A DNA stretch of 34,184 nt from the IMG/VR virus record IMGVR_UViG_3300031951_000670, positions 1 through 34,184 of that record; one strand, written 5' to 3'. Position 1 is the first letter of the stretch. Each line of letters begins with the position of its first letter. The notes below the pieces were generated by a model. The model saw nothing but the letters and a program-made list of their open reading frames with translations, was not told where the DNA came from and did no database searches. The DNA is from a virus. The position numbers and the translations under genes were made by a program. Shown here piece by piece: positions 1 to 6,213 of the stretch.

Positions 1-127
1 AAGCGAGGCTCAGTCAGCATCTTTTCAATTGAATCTGCTGTCAAAATCATTGAGCCAACATCGTGCTTTTTAGTCACAGCAAAGTTACTGCCGTCGTTCG
101 ACCCCAATATATTCAGGTTAGCGCTGC
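1..127. repeat. Terminal direct repeat, left copy (127 bp)
   Basis: Bases 1-127 are identical to 34058-34184. The reading frame of a minus-strand gene continues smoothly if the two copies are merged, so the contig closes into a circle of about 34,057 bp. An exact overlap of 127 bases equals a common maximum assembler word size, so I infer an assembly overlap, not a biological terminal repeat. Confidence 0.95.
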
Positions 128-275
128 CATCGAATGCGCCGAAACCGTGGATTGTAATGTGGTGAAACTCATCGACTTGCAGTGGTGCGCCATCGTCACC
201 TTGTAAAAGGCCCGTCCATTTATAGACGCGCATATGTCTGTCACGGTAGACAGTTTCCAACGCTCTAGTCGCCAT
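1..275 (-). CDS. Small late protein, N-terminal part (continues across contig end)
   Basis: The ATG is at 275 and the frame stays open to base 1. After removing the 127-bp duplicate it continues from 34057 to the stop at 33976, giving a 118-residue protein beginning MATRALETVYRDRH. No family recognised. The alternating hydrophobic pattern in the second half (for example ITIHGFGAFDG and LNILGSNDG) suggests a beta-rich fold. It overlaps the preceding gene by 11 bases and lies between the miniproteins after the terminase and the DUF6321-like/portal genes, so a virion or assembly role is possible. This is inference from position only. Confidence 0.75.
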   Translation of the reverse strand, partial: MATRALETVYRDRHMRVYKWTGLLQGDDGAPLQVDEFHHITIHGFGAFDGSANLNILGSNDGSNFAVTKKHDVGSMILTADSIEKMLTEPR

Positions 276-450
276 TGTCTTCCTCTTCGTCGGCTAGTTC
301 TGCTGCCTTCTTCATATCCATCTCGTTCGGTGTCTTGCGGCCAGCCTTCTTCGCCAACATCTTGGCAACTTTGCGCTCGAACGCCGAAGGAGTTTTCGTC
401 TCCTCTTCTTTTTCTTCTTCTTCGATCTCAATCTCAATGGAGAACTTCAT
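265..450 (-). CDS. Acidic/lysine-rich miniprotein with AKKxGRxxPN motif
   Basis: This is a 61-residue protein starting MKFSIEIEIEEEEKEEE. The ATG at 450 is chosen over an upstream TTG because a GAAAGG ribosome site sits about nine bases before it. A glutamate run at residues 5-17 is followed by a basic helix-like segment AKMLAKKAGRKTPNEMD and an acidic tail. The segment resembles one in the preceding gene (AKQMAKKSGRPYPNLVD), so the two may be diverged duplicates. Function unknown. Its stop overlaps the start of the next late gene, indicating translational coupling. Confidence 0.7.
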   Translation of the reverse strand: MKFSIEIEIEEEEKEEETKTPSAFERKVAKMLAKKAGRKTPNEMDMKKAAELADEEEDNGD

Positions 451-451
451 G

Positions 452-610
452 TCATTTGCCTTTCGCGGCTCGCATATTGTCCACAAGGTTCGGGTATGGA
501 CGGCCCGACTTCTTCGCCATTTGTTTGGCTGCGGCCTTTTGCATTGGCGTTAGCTTTTTTGGCTCACCCAAATCTTTGGGGCGTGGCTTATCCCATACCT
601 CTTTCATCAT
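452..610 (-). CDS. 52-residue miniprotein with AKKxGRxxPN motif
   Basis: This ORF encodes MMKEVWDKPRPKDLGEP and onward, ending in RAAKGK. Its start overlaps the stop of the upstream gene (ATGA). It ends one base before the ATG of the next gene, and its last codons (GCGAAAGGCAAATGA) also supply that gene's ribosome site. It is basic, and the part from LTPMQKAAAKQMAKKSGR looks helical. It shares A-K-K-x-G-R-x-x-P-N with its downstream neighbour. Function unknown; it belongs to the small-gene string between terminase and portal. Confidence 0.65.
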   Translation of the reverse strand: MMKEVWDKPRPKDLGEPKKLTPMQKAAAKQMAKKSGRPYPNLVDNMRAAKGK

Positions 611-777
611 TTGCCTTTCTTCGCCATACCGGCTTCAGACATTGCGATGGCAACCGCTTGGTCGCGTGACTTTACCTTGTCGCCGCTGGATGACTTCAGC
701 TTGCCAGCCTTGTACTCGCGCATGACTTTAGACACTTTGTCCTTCATCTTGTCTTTCGACCCATAATGCCCCGGCAT
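607..777 (-). CDS. DUF6496-like small basic protein
   Basis: This is a 56-residue protein, MPGHYGSKDKMKDKVSKVMR at the start and ending MAKKGK. The run KAGKLKSSSGDKVKSRDQAV followed by AIAMSEAG matches my memory of a conserved small-protein family (DUF6496) found in bacteria and phages; its function is not established. The start overlaps the stop of the preceding gene (TAATG) and the stop overlaps the next start (ATGA), so it is embedded in a coupled gene string. Lysine-rich composition suggests nucleic-acid or virion association, which is inference. Confidence 0.7.
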   Translation of the reverse strand: MPGHYGSKDKMKDKVSKVMREYKAGKLKSSSGDKVKSRDQAVAIAMSEAGMAKKGK

Positions 778-1031
778 TATTCGCCTCCAAGTGTTGAAGC
801 GCCACCGCCAAGTCCAAGTTCAGCATCCATGCGTTCTTGCGATAGCAATGTGCGTGAACCGCGACGGCGACGCAATGCCGTCACAGCTTGTTCTGGTTTT
901 GCTCCACTAGCAATAGATGCTGCTGGACCAGCAGGCTCACTTTGCTTTACTGCTGCTTGCGCTGGTTTTGCTGGGGCAGGCGCAGAACCGCCACGCAAAA
1001 GATTTTTTACACCTCTAACAATTGCGCTCAT
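777..1031 (-). CDS. Small protein with C-terminal RRRGxRxLLSxER motif (copy 2)
   Basis: This is an 84-residue protein. Residues 5-45 form a low-complexity Ala/Pro/Lys stretch (GGSAPAPAKPAQAAVKQSEP). The C-terminal part reads RRRRGSRTLLSQERMDAELG and closely resembles the end of the preceding gene product. The start ATG overlaps the stop of that gene by four bases (ATGA) and its own stop overlaps the next start (TAATG). No enzyme motif is visible. Similar small proteins near terminase and portal genes are common in short-tailed phages; I do not know their role. Confidence 0.75.
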   Translation of the reverse strand: MSAIVRGVKNLLRGGSAPAPAKPAQAAVKQSEPAGPAASIASGAKPEQAVTALRRRRGSRTLLSQERMDAELGLGGGASTLGGE

Positions 1032-1285
1032 AGTTGCCTCATTAATGGAAGTTCAGGAAGTCCTACTTCAGAATCAACACGCTCTGTTGACAACAGGCTT
1101 CGTGCGCCGCCACGGCGACGCGCATTGGCCTGTGCCATTAGACGCTTTGCCTCTTCAGCTTTTTCGACAGCTAGTTGTTCTTCTTGTTTTTTCAGACGCG
1201 CATCTTCACGGGCATTGGCTTGCCGCTGCAATTCCAGTTGTTCTCTGGCAGCGCGGTCGGAGCCGCCGCCGAATAATCCGCTCAT
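1028..1285 (-). CDS. Small coiled-coil protein with C-terminal RRRGxRxLLSxER motif (copy 1)
   Basis: This is an 85-residue protein. A glycine-rich start (MSGLFGGGSDRAA) leads into a charged heptad-like helix from about residue 13 to 52 (ARLKKQEEQLAVEKAEEAKR). It ends with ARRRGGARSLLSTERVDSEV, the motif repeated in the next gene. Its start overlaps the stop of the GNAT-like gene and its stop overlaps the next start, both as ATGA. Function unknown. The shared terminal motif suggests a common binding partner or a duplication. Confidence 0.75.
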   Translation of the reverse strand: MSGLFGGGSDRAAREQLELQRQANAREDARLKKQEEQLAVEKAEEAKRLMAQANARRRGGARSLLSTERVDSEVGLPELPLMRQL

Positions 1286-1773
1286 ACTTGCCTCACAATG
1301 CTCATTATGTAAAAATCACTGCGATCCGGGCCGTATGCCTGCAATGTCCCTTCGGTTTTAAACCCGATGGTTGCTGCCCATTTCACTGCCCGATTGTGAT
1401 CGCACCTTACTGTAATCTGCTGTCGGTGTAAACACATTGATATCGCCGTGATATCAATAAATGCTTTGGCTCCGTGGCACATAAACAGTGGGTAGCGTCG
1501 CAGTTCTTCGTCGGGGATGAACCAGAGTTCCGCGACTCCCGGCCAGATGGCTCCTGCCCCAAAGATACCGACAGGTCTGCCGTGCAGGAGTACCGTTACT
1601 GCGGGTCCAAGTTCTGATTGGGCGTCGATCATCTGCTGCACTGATACCAAATTGCTAATACCAACGATGTCTTGGTTGTTGGTATTTATGTAACTAAAGT
1701 GGTCAGGTGCGTAGGGTACAAAAATCGCCCCAGTGGGGCGTTGGACTCGTTCGTTTAGTTCGATGGCGGTCAT
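1282..1773 (-). CDS. GNAT-like / DUF2833-like phage protein
   Basis: This is a 163-residue protein next to the large terminase. The core IFGAGAIWPGVAELWFIPDEE, the YPLFMCHGAKAFI helix and the end NRAVKWAATIGFKTEGTLQA follow the order of a GNAT acetyltransferase: beta-bulge strand, cofactor-side helix, and the terminal A-x-x-x-G-F strand. The cofactor loop Q/RxxGxG/A is not obvious, so catalytic activity is uncertain. Family knowledge: T7-group phages carry DUF2833 (gp13-like) proteins of this build in their late region. The ATG overlaps the terminase stop by four bases. Confidence 0.75.
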   Translation of the reverse strand: MTAIELNERVQRPTGAIFVPYAPDHFSYINTNNQDIVGISNLVSVQQMIDAQSELGPAVTVLLHGRPVGIFGAGAIWPGVAELWFIPDEELRRYPLFMCHGAKAFIDITAISMCLHRQQITVRCDHNRAVKWAATIGFKTEGTLQAYGPDRSDFYIMSIVRQV

Positions 1774-3323
1774 GCGAATACATCAAAATCGCTGTTGGCA
1801 ATGGTTTGTGCTTGAAAAGTGCGGCCAGATATGGCTGAACTTTTGGTCATTCGGCGGTGTTCGCCGCCACCGAGTAACAGATACCCGAAGGCATCGCCAA
1901 CGTGGGAGTGTTCGTTCTTGTTGGGTGCGTCCCGGAAGCGTTCTTGGCCTGATCCGATGGAGATTCGCTTGAAGTGGTAGCCGCCTGCTAGGGATTTGCG
2001 AAGCAGTTTGCAGGATTTGTCCACGATCAGTCCGGGTTTGCCGCCGATTAGTCGCTGCATGGGTGCGGCTGCGGCTTCCCGACGGACTTTAAAGTCGTTA
2101 CTGGGGGTGGGTTGCGCTCGGAGGCCCAGTGTTCGCAGGTGATCGAAGGCGGTGACTTCGTAAATAGCGTCGCGCTGCATACCGGCGGGGTCGCCCCACA
2201 CAAAAATCTGGGCATTGGGGTATCGGGCGTTCAATTCGCCGAGCAATTGCTGGCCGAAACGCTCAAGACCCATGTCGAAGGTGACGATTTCGTGCAGGAT
2301 ATTCCATGTACCTGCGTTGGTTTTCTGTCCGATGACGGCAGCGGGGGTCAAACCGAAGTCGAGACCGACTTGAATGGGCTGTGTTGGATCGTAATCCAAG
2401 TCAGCGGACATCATGTTATCGTCGTATTCGGGCCAGACTGGTCTGCCTTCTTGGACGTAGGTGTATTTTCCTTCGGCGTAGCATCTGATCCAGTCGAGGT
2501 TTTTCCCCAAGAGCATCTGCTGGTAGTAACCGGCAGGCAGGTTGGAGGTATTTTCAGCTTTAGGGTTGGGCTTCCACCATCGACCTGCGCTATATATGTG
2601 ATCGTTTGCTTCAGGATTCTCTGGTAGTTCTGCCAAGTCTGCTTCTTCGATGCCTCCGGGCTGTCTGAAAAACTCCCACTTGTACGCCCCACTCATCTTC
2701 TCCTTTTCTGCCATCCTAAACCACCAATGGTCATCATCCATTGGGTTGGTATCCAGAATAATTCCGTGCCATGTCGCGCCACCATCCCGCTTACTGGGGT
2801 ATCGTCCAACGCGATGCGTCAGCCCATCGATGACTGCCTTGGGCAATTCTCTTGCTTCGTTGACCCATGCGCCGGTTAACTCTAACGACAGTAGTTTGCG
2901 GACATCTTTTGGATCATCCAATGCTAGGAAGATGACTTCGCAATCGATACCGGCAGCGCCATCTCGGGCGGGTAATCGGATGTGATGGGTAATAGGTGGT
3001 GTATGCAGCAGGGGTCCGAAAGTCGCTTCGGGGAACATATCGATCCACGTTTTGATGGTCGTGGTTTTCAGCATGGGGTAGCTGTTTCGCACAATCGCAA
3101 AGCGGCTGTATTTGATACCATCCACAGGACTCGGCTTTTGCTGGACGGCCTTCATCATGATCTCAGCGCAGCAGGCGTAGGATTTACCGGAGCCGACTGG
3201 CCCCATGATGCCGCGCACGAAGGCTTTGGACTGCAAGAACTTCCAGACGATTGGGCTGGTAGAGAAGTCGAGGTTTAGCCCTGTCTGAGGTAGAACCTTA
3301 CTGCTTGTCTCTTTGGTTTTCAA
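1770..3323 (-). CDS. Terminase large subunit
   Basis: This 517-residue packaging motor cuts concatemeric DNA and pumps it into the prohead. The Walker A motif GPVGSGKS is at residues 41-48 and a Walker B-like segment TGAWVNEARE ends with E156. The C-terminal RNase H-fold nuclease has D322 in VGLDFG, D378 in WGDPAG and D477 in HVGDAFG. The start is TTG at 3323, overlapping the previous stop (TTGA); the first ATG in frame lies at residue 40, directly before the Walker A loop, so it cannot be the true start. It follows the small subunit with one tiny gene between them. Confidence 0.95.
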   Translation of the reverse strand: MKTKETSSKVLPQTGLNLDFSTSPIVWKFLQSKAFVRGIMGPVGSGKSYACCAEIMMKAVQQKPSPVDGIKYSRFAIVRNSYPMLKTTTIKTWIDMFPEATFGPLLHTPPITHHIRLPARDGAAGIDCEVIFLALDDPKDVRKLLSLELTGAWVNEARELPKAVIDGLTHRVGRYPSKRDGGATWHGIILDTNPMDDDHWWFRMAEKEKMSGAYKWEFFRQPGGIEEADLAELPENPEANDHIYSAGRWWKPNPKAENTSNLPAGYYQQMLLGKNLDWIRCYAEGKYTYVQEGRPVWPEYDDNMMSADLDYDPTQPIQVGLDFGLTPAAVIGQKTNAGTWNILHEIVTFDMGLERFGQQLLGELNARYPNAQIFVWGDPAGMQRDAIYEVTAFDHLRTLGLRAQPTPSNDFKVRREAAAAPMQRLIGGKPGLIVDKSCKLLRKSLAGGYHFKRISIGSGQERFRDAPNKNEHSHVGDAFGYLLLGGGEHRRMTKSSAISGRTFQAQTIANSDFDVFA

Positions 3324-3541
3324 CCTTGTCCCCTTGCGCGGATGGCATTGGCTACACCACTAGGACAACTGTCGCATTGCGGCTCGTAGGACTCAGCAAT
3401 ATTTGCACACGCCTCGCGCTCTGCTGCTGCGACCGCATTGGCAAAGTCAATAAAAATTTCAAGCGACTGTTCGTCATCAGTGTCGAAATCAATCAACTTA
3501 AAAAGCTTTTGAACGTCTTCTTTACTTAATGTCTTCTGCAT
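3320..3541 (-). CDS. Small hypothetical protein between terminase subunits
   Basis: This is a 73-residue protein. An acidic, helical first half (KEDVQKLFKLIDFDTDDEQ) is followed by a segment REACANIAESYEPQCDSCP and then ANAIRARGQG. The A-C-A-x-I-A-E-S plus AIRARG arrangement recurs in many small phage proteins of unknown role. Two cysteines in CDSC could bind metal. The ATG at 3541 has GAGG seven bases upstream and overlaps the end of the small terminase gene by 20 bases. Confidence 0.7.
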   Translation of the reverse strand: MQKTLSKEDVQKLFKLIDFDTDDEQSLEIFIDFANAVAAAEREACANIAESYEPQCDSCPSGVANAIRARGQG

Positions 3542-3956
3542 CGATTACCTCGGGTGCTTTCACATTAATGCCAATGACGGACGGCTTATCAGATTCTTCT
3601 GCGGTATCCAGTAGGCCACTGGCTTTAGCCAGTATTCGCAGCACACCCACCTTATCGTACAGTTCGATGTCCAGTGTTCTAACGCACCCACCGTCTTTGT
3701 CGTGCCGCTCGTTGACTTTGATGGACTTGATTGCTTGCAGGGCGTGTTCCGGGATGTCTTTACTGGCCTTGACCTTAATATTGCCTTGGTCATCCCACTC
3801 CATGATGTCGGTGAGTTTAGTATTAGCAATGGTCAGAAGCGAATAAGCGACAGCTTCTCGATTCTTGGCGATGGTGGTGGACCCACCCAGCCGTTGCTGG
3901 ACAGTTCGGATGCCACCCCAGTTCTTTAATGAGGGTATTTGTTTATTAACGGCCAT
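3522..3956 (-). CDS. Terminase small subunit
   Basis: This is a 144-residue protein directly upstream of the large terminase. Residues 40-135 show the pattern known for small terminases of the Terminase_2/Nu1-like type: ANTKLTDIMEWDDQGNIKV, then SKDIPEHALQAIKSIKV, then a strand with DIELYDKVGVLRILAKASGL. In that family this part recognises the packaging site and forms a ring that stimulates the large subunit. The N-terminus (SLKNWGGIRTVQQRLGGSTT) would be the DNA-binding part, although no classical helix-turn-helix is evident. Confidence 0.85.
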   Translation of the reverse strand: MAVNKQIPSLKNWGGIRTVQQRLGGSTTIAKNREAVAYSLLTIANTKLTDIMEWDDQGNIKVKASKDIPEHALQAIKSIKVNERHDKDGGCVRTLDIELYDKVGVLRILAKASGLLDTAEESDKPSVIGINVKAPEVIDAEDIK

Positions 3957-3961
3957 AGTTG

Positions 3962-4090
3962 TTAGCCCCGTCTTTCCGGGGTGTCAGCAGGGTCGGTCAA
4001 CGGAAAGGAGGAGTTGATTCCTGCTGCCGCTGTTGGCAGGGAAAAACGAACGCGAAAAACCTGCGCCACCTTCGGCTGGGCATCCTGCAT
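3962..4090 (-). CDS. Possible 42-residue ORF coupled to the cysteine-rich peptide
   Basis: The ATG at 4090 overlaps the stop of the cysteine-rich peptide gene (TAATG), and the frame runs to a TAA six bases before the small terminase start, filling the gap exactly. The predicted product (start MQDAQPKVAQVFRVRF, end DPADTPERRG) matches no family I know. It has no ribosome site of its own beyond coupling. A CCCCG/CGGGG hairpin lies in its last codons. It could equally be an untranslated leader for the terminase genes. Confidence 0.3.
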   Translation of the reverse strand: MQDAQPKVAQVFRVRFSLPTAAAGINSSFPLTDPADTPERRG

Positions 4091-4236
4091 TAGTAGCAGG
4101 ACGTATTGCAGCTTGCACCATAACAGCAGGTTGTGCAAGTGACGCAGCGACCTTGATCGCAGTAGGTGTGATAAGTGCAGGAAGCGTAAACGAGAGGGGC
4201 TGTGATTGCCAGCCAGAGTGCGAAGAGGTATTTCAT
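4090..4236 (-). CDS. Secreted cysteine-rich peptide (48 aa precursor)
   Basis: The ORF encodes a typical Sec signal peptide, MKYLFALWLAITAPLVYA, with a type I cleavage pattern V-Y-A before Ser19. The mature part of 30 residues contains eight cysteines, including CVTCTTCC and a CNTSC end, so up to four disulfides could form in the periplasm. A strong AAGGAG sits five bases before the ATG at 4236. An even cysteine count and a clean export signal argue for a real gene although it is very short. Small proteins with a CTTCC core occur in other phages as far as I recall, without known function. Confidence 0.75.
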   Translation of the reverse strand: MKYLFALWLAITAPLVYASCTYHTYCDQGRCVTCTTCCYGASCNTSCY

Positions 4237-4346
4237 GTGGCTCCTTCAGTAAGGGTTAGGTGGGGGTACTCGCTACGCCTGTGGAACTTCTGCCGCGTGG
4301 GGGCATATGCCGAACCACAGTATCCGCTTTCCCCAGAACAACTATA

Positions 4347-4637
4347 TCACCACGGGATATCATCGTCCATGTCTACTTTTCTATCAGCAGGGGCAAAGCC
4401 ATTACCTTTATCAATGCTGTGTTGTGTGGGCTGTGCGGGTACCATACCGCCAAGGCTTACCGAGTAGAACGTATCGCCCTTCTTTGTCTTCTTCTCCCAT
4501 GCCGACAGATAAAACTCCTGCCCATTCATCTTAATCTTCCCAGACCAATCCGGGCTATTCTCCTTCTTCTTCTTGTCATTCCGAAACAGATTCCCTCTGT
4601 CATCTTTCAACTCATACGGCGATGCATACCCACTCAT
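4347..4637 (-). CDS. SSB-like protein (DUF736-like) with acidic C-terminal tip
   Basis: This is a 96-residue protein starting MSGYASPYELKDDRGNLFRN. The start at 4637 has GGAGAG six bases upstream; a longer frame back to 4676 lacks such a site. Residues 8-66 (GNLFRNDKKKKENSPDW, KIKMNGQEFYLSAWEKKTKK, GDTFYSVSLG) look like the small beta-barrel seen in DUF736-type proteins. The end is KVDMDDDIPW, nearly the DDDIPF tip that bacterial SSB uses to recruit partner proteins. I infer a single-strand DNA-binding helper in replication or recombination. It is downstream of the replication protein. Confidence 0.7.
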   Translation of the reverse strand: MSGYASPYELKDDRGNLFRNDKKKKENSPDWSGKIKMNGQEFYLSAWEKKTKKGDTFYSVSLGGMVPAQPTQHSIDKGNGFAPADRKVDMDDDIPW

Positions 4638-5136
4638 ATATGACTCTCCAAAGAGATTACGAAAAGTTATTTGCACTATTGTGCGGTTCTACTATACTTC
4701 ATTTCGGGGCCATTACCCAGCCCTCCCGTAGGTAGCTTGCGACCAAGGGAATAAACGTGGCGAATAGGACGGTACTCCTTATTCATACCCCCGGATGGGA
4801 TCAGGTAGAGAATATCGGGACACATTGTTCTTGCAGAGACTGACCCCTCTGTTAGCCTAGATAAACAAGAGCAAGCAATCCTCACAAAGGATTACACCCC
4901 ATATATATGGGTTAGGTTCTTTTCGTCCACGCCTGACGCGCCTTTAACCTCATCACTACGTTGGGACGCCGTATCCCGTAGGAACTGGTCAGCCCCATTT
5001 AAAAAAATTATCTTCTACTGCCCGCAAGGGCAAATGTTGCCGCTAGTTAATAAGGTTGGTACAGACTAAAAAGCGAGGGAAAAATTGAGCGAGGCACCCC
5101 GCCCCACATAGGTAGGGGCAGGGGGGCATATACCCT
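4638..5136. other. Long stretch without a convincing gene; possible origin or structured RNA
   Basis: These 499 bases separate the replication protein from the SSB-like gene. They contain a perfect 14-base palindrome CCCATATATATGGG at 4898-4911, a seven-A run at 5000-5006, a TGCCC/GGGCA hairpin near 5020-5033, a GCCCC/GGGGC hairpin near 5101-5119, and a nested inverted repeat CTAC..GGGA/TCCC..GTAG near 4957-4982. A minus-strand GTG frame (4676-4885, 69 codons) exists but has no ribosome site and unusual composition. The density of symmetrical elements beside replication genes fits an origin or a regulatory RNA. This is inference. Confidence 0.4.
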
Positions 5137-5868
5137 CTATTTCGAAGCGGCCTCAATCGCTGCCCGTTTAAATGCCGCGATTCTATGTGGTGGCTCTCTA
5201 CTGGTGCCTGCTACAGACTGAAGGACACCCAATATGACGGCATCAAGGACAGGCACTGTTACCCCTGCTGCTGCTAACTCATCAATCACTATCGCATCTT
5301 CAGGGGTTGCTATTCTGCTAAAGCCGCATTGTCGATTAAGCAATAACCATCGATTGATATATGCTCTCGAAACTAGTTCACCTTGATCAACCTTCTCTGC
5401 CGTTAACGAAACACTAGGGTCTGTCCCCATTTCTTCGGAACTGTTAAATTCTCGCTCGGCATCTTTTAACACTTTCCATTGATGCCCCGGCGGCTTTTCT
5501 TCGAAGGGTATCGACTCTAATAGTTGCTTATCTGACATTGACTCATCGTAAATGACACGCAGTATTTGCGCGGTTCGTCCCCATGAATGATTCTTTACCT
5601 TTTGCAAATAGCCGTAAGCGATAAGCTTTTTTATCTGCCTGCCTACTGCCTGCCTTGTCACTCCGTGGGTTGCGGCTAGATTCTCGTATCCCGGCCAGCA
5701 CAGGCCAGCGCGGTTTGCATAACTGCATACGCTCACCAGTACGCGCCATGCTGTAGCCCGTAGCCGCTTGTCGGATGCCGCCCGAATCGGAATAACGGAA
5801 TACTGCCTGCGATCTACTGGCTTGGCCTGCCTGATCTTTGGTTGCTCTGGTAACTCAAAGCTTTCCAT
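5137..5868 (-). CDS. Winged-helix replication protein (phage O / DnaT-like)
   Basis: This is a 243-residue protein. Residues about 35-100 form a winged helix-turn-helix: TAWRVLVSVCSYANRAGLCW, then YENLAATHGVTRQAVGRQIK, then KLIAYGYLQKVKN. This arrangement is that of the N-terminal domain of phage replication initiators of the lambda O / helix-turn-helix_36 type, which bind the origin and recruit host helicase. The C-terminal half has no motif I recognise. It is co-transcribed with the ribbon-helix-helix gene, whose end overlaps its start by 14 bases. It could instead be a transcriptional regulator. Confidence 0.7.
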   Translation of the reverse strand: MESFELPEQPKIRQAKPVDRRQYSVIPIRAASDKRLRATAWRVLVSVCSYANRAGLCWPGYENLAATHGVTRQAVGRQIKKLIAYGYLQKVKNHSWGRTAQILRVIYDESMSDKQLLESIPFEEKPPGHQWKVLKDAEREFNSSEEMGTDPSVSLTAEKVDQGELVSRAYINRWLLLNRQCGFSRIATPEDAIVIDELAAAGVTVPVLDAVILGVLQSVAGTSREPPHRIAAFKRAAIEAASK

Positions 5869-6034
5869 TAATTAACCTTGTCACCTTGTCTTCTGTACTT
5901 TCATGTTTGCGGCAATATTCTCTTATCGCTTGCTCTGCGATTGACACTCGGCTTCGGCGTTGCTCTGCCGCTTGCTTATCCAGCATCTCGCGGACATCAA
6001 CGCGCAACCTTAATAATGTCGCTTTTTGTTCCAT
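5855..6034 (-). CDS. Ribbon-helix-helix (Arc/CopG-like) DNA-binding protein
   Basis: This 59-residue protein starts at the ATG at 6034: MEQKATLLRLRVDVREMLDK, then QAAEQRRSRVSIAEQAIREY. The initial strand TLLRLRVD, first helix VREMLDKQAAEQ and the turn R-S-R-V-S-I-A before the second helix form the classical ribbon-helix-helix fold, which binds palindromic operators as paired dimers. It is the first gene of the leftward unit and sits directly beside a cluster of inverted repeats at 6043-6115, its likely target. It probably represses its own promoter, the rightward early promoter, or both. Confidence 0.8.
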   Translation of the reverse strand: MEQKATLLRLRVDVREMLDKQAAEQRRSRVSIAEQAIREYCRKHESTEDKVTRLINGKL

Positions 6035-6042
6035 GGGCGAAC

Positions 6043-6115
6043 GATATCACAATGATATCTACTGTAACAAGTGTCACTGTTACACTGTCACACAATGTGA
6101 CACTTTGTGACACTT
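6043..6115. promoter_or_regulatory. Operator cluster of inverted and direct repeats
   Basis: Three inverted repeats lie side by side. GATATCA-CAA-TGATATC is at 6043-6059, TGTAACA-(8 bases)-TGTTACA at 6063-6084, and TGTCACA-CAA-TGTGACA at 6086-6102. The last overlaps a tandem direct repeat TGTGACACTT at 6096-6105 and 6106-6115. The first and third share the same 7-3-7 build with a CAA centre. The cluster lies between the divergent regulator gene and the early promoter, the usual place for operators controlling both directions. Confidence 0.7.
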
Positions 6116-6136
6116 TCGCACCCCAAAACAAAGTAG

Positions 6137-6164
6137 TTGCACGATGGCACGGTTCTGGCATAAT
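6137..6164 (+). promoter_or_regulatory. Sigma70-type early promoter with extended -10
   Basis: TTGCAC (6137-6142) and CATAAT (6159-6164) are separated by 16 bases, with TGG directly before the -10 as an extended element. It faces the early genes and ends about 50 bases before the first ATG at 6214. It lies just right of the operator cluster. It is a fit by eye; strength is unknown. Confidence 0.65.
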
Positions 6165-6213
6165 CCCATTACCGTCATTGACGGATGTCAATTAACCAAG
6201 AAAGGATGACACC

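Noticed and set aside
1-127. Short biological direct terminal repeats as in T7
   Set aside because: The length equals a standard assembly word size and the repeat interrupts a gene at an arbitrary place; circular closure is simpler.
4033-4467. 144-codon plus-strand frame near the terminase
   Set aside because: It lies antisense to the cysteine-rich peptide and SSB-like genes, lacks a promoter, and its product is irregular.
4676-4885. 69-codon minus-strand GTG frame in the gene-poor region
   Set aside because: It has no ribosome site, and its atypical composition sits among palindromes and hairpins; not enough support to call a gene.
5855-6164. Temperate switch with lysogeny by integration
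   Set aside because: No integrase, excisionase or attachment-site candidate is visible anywhere; a regulator alone does not support it.
5838-6195. Plus-strand and minus-strand frames crossing the control region
   Set aside because: They run through the operator repeats and antisense to the ribbon-helix-helix gene; none has a ribosome site or sensible product.
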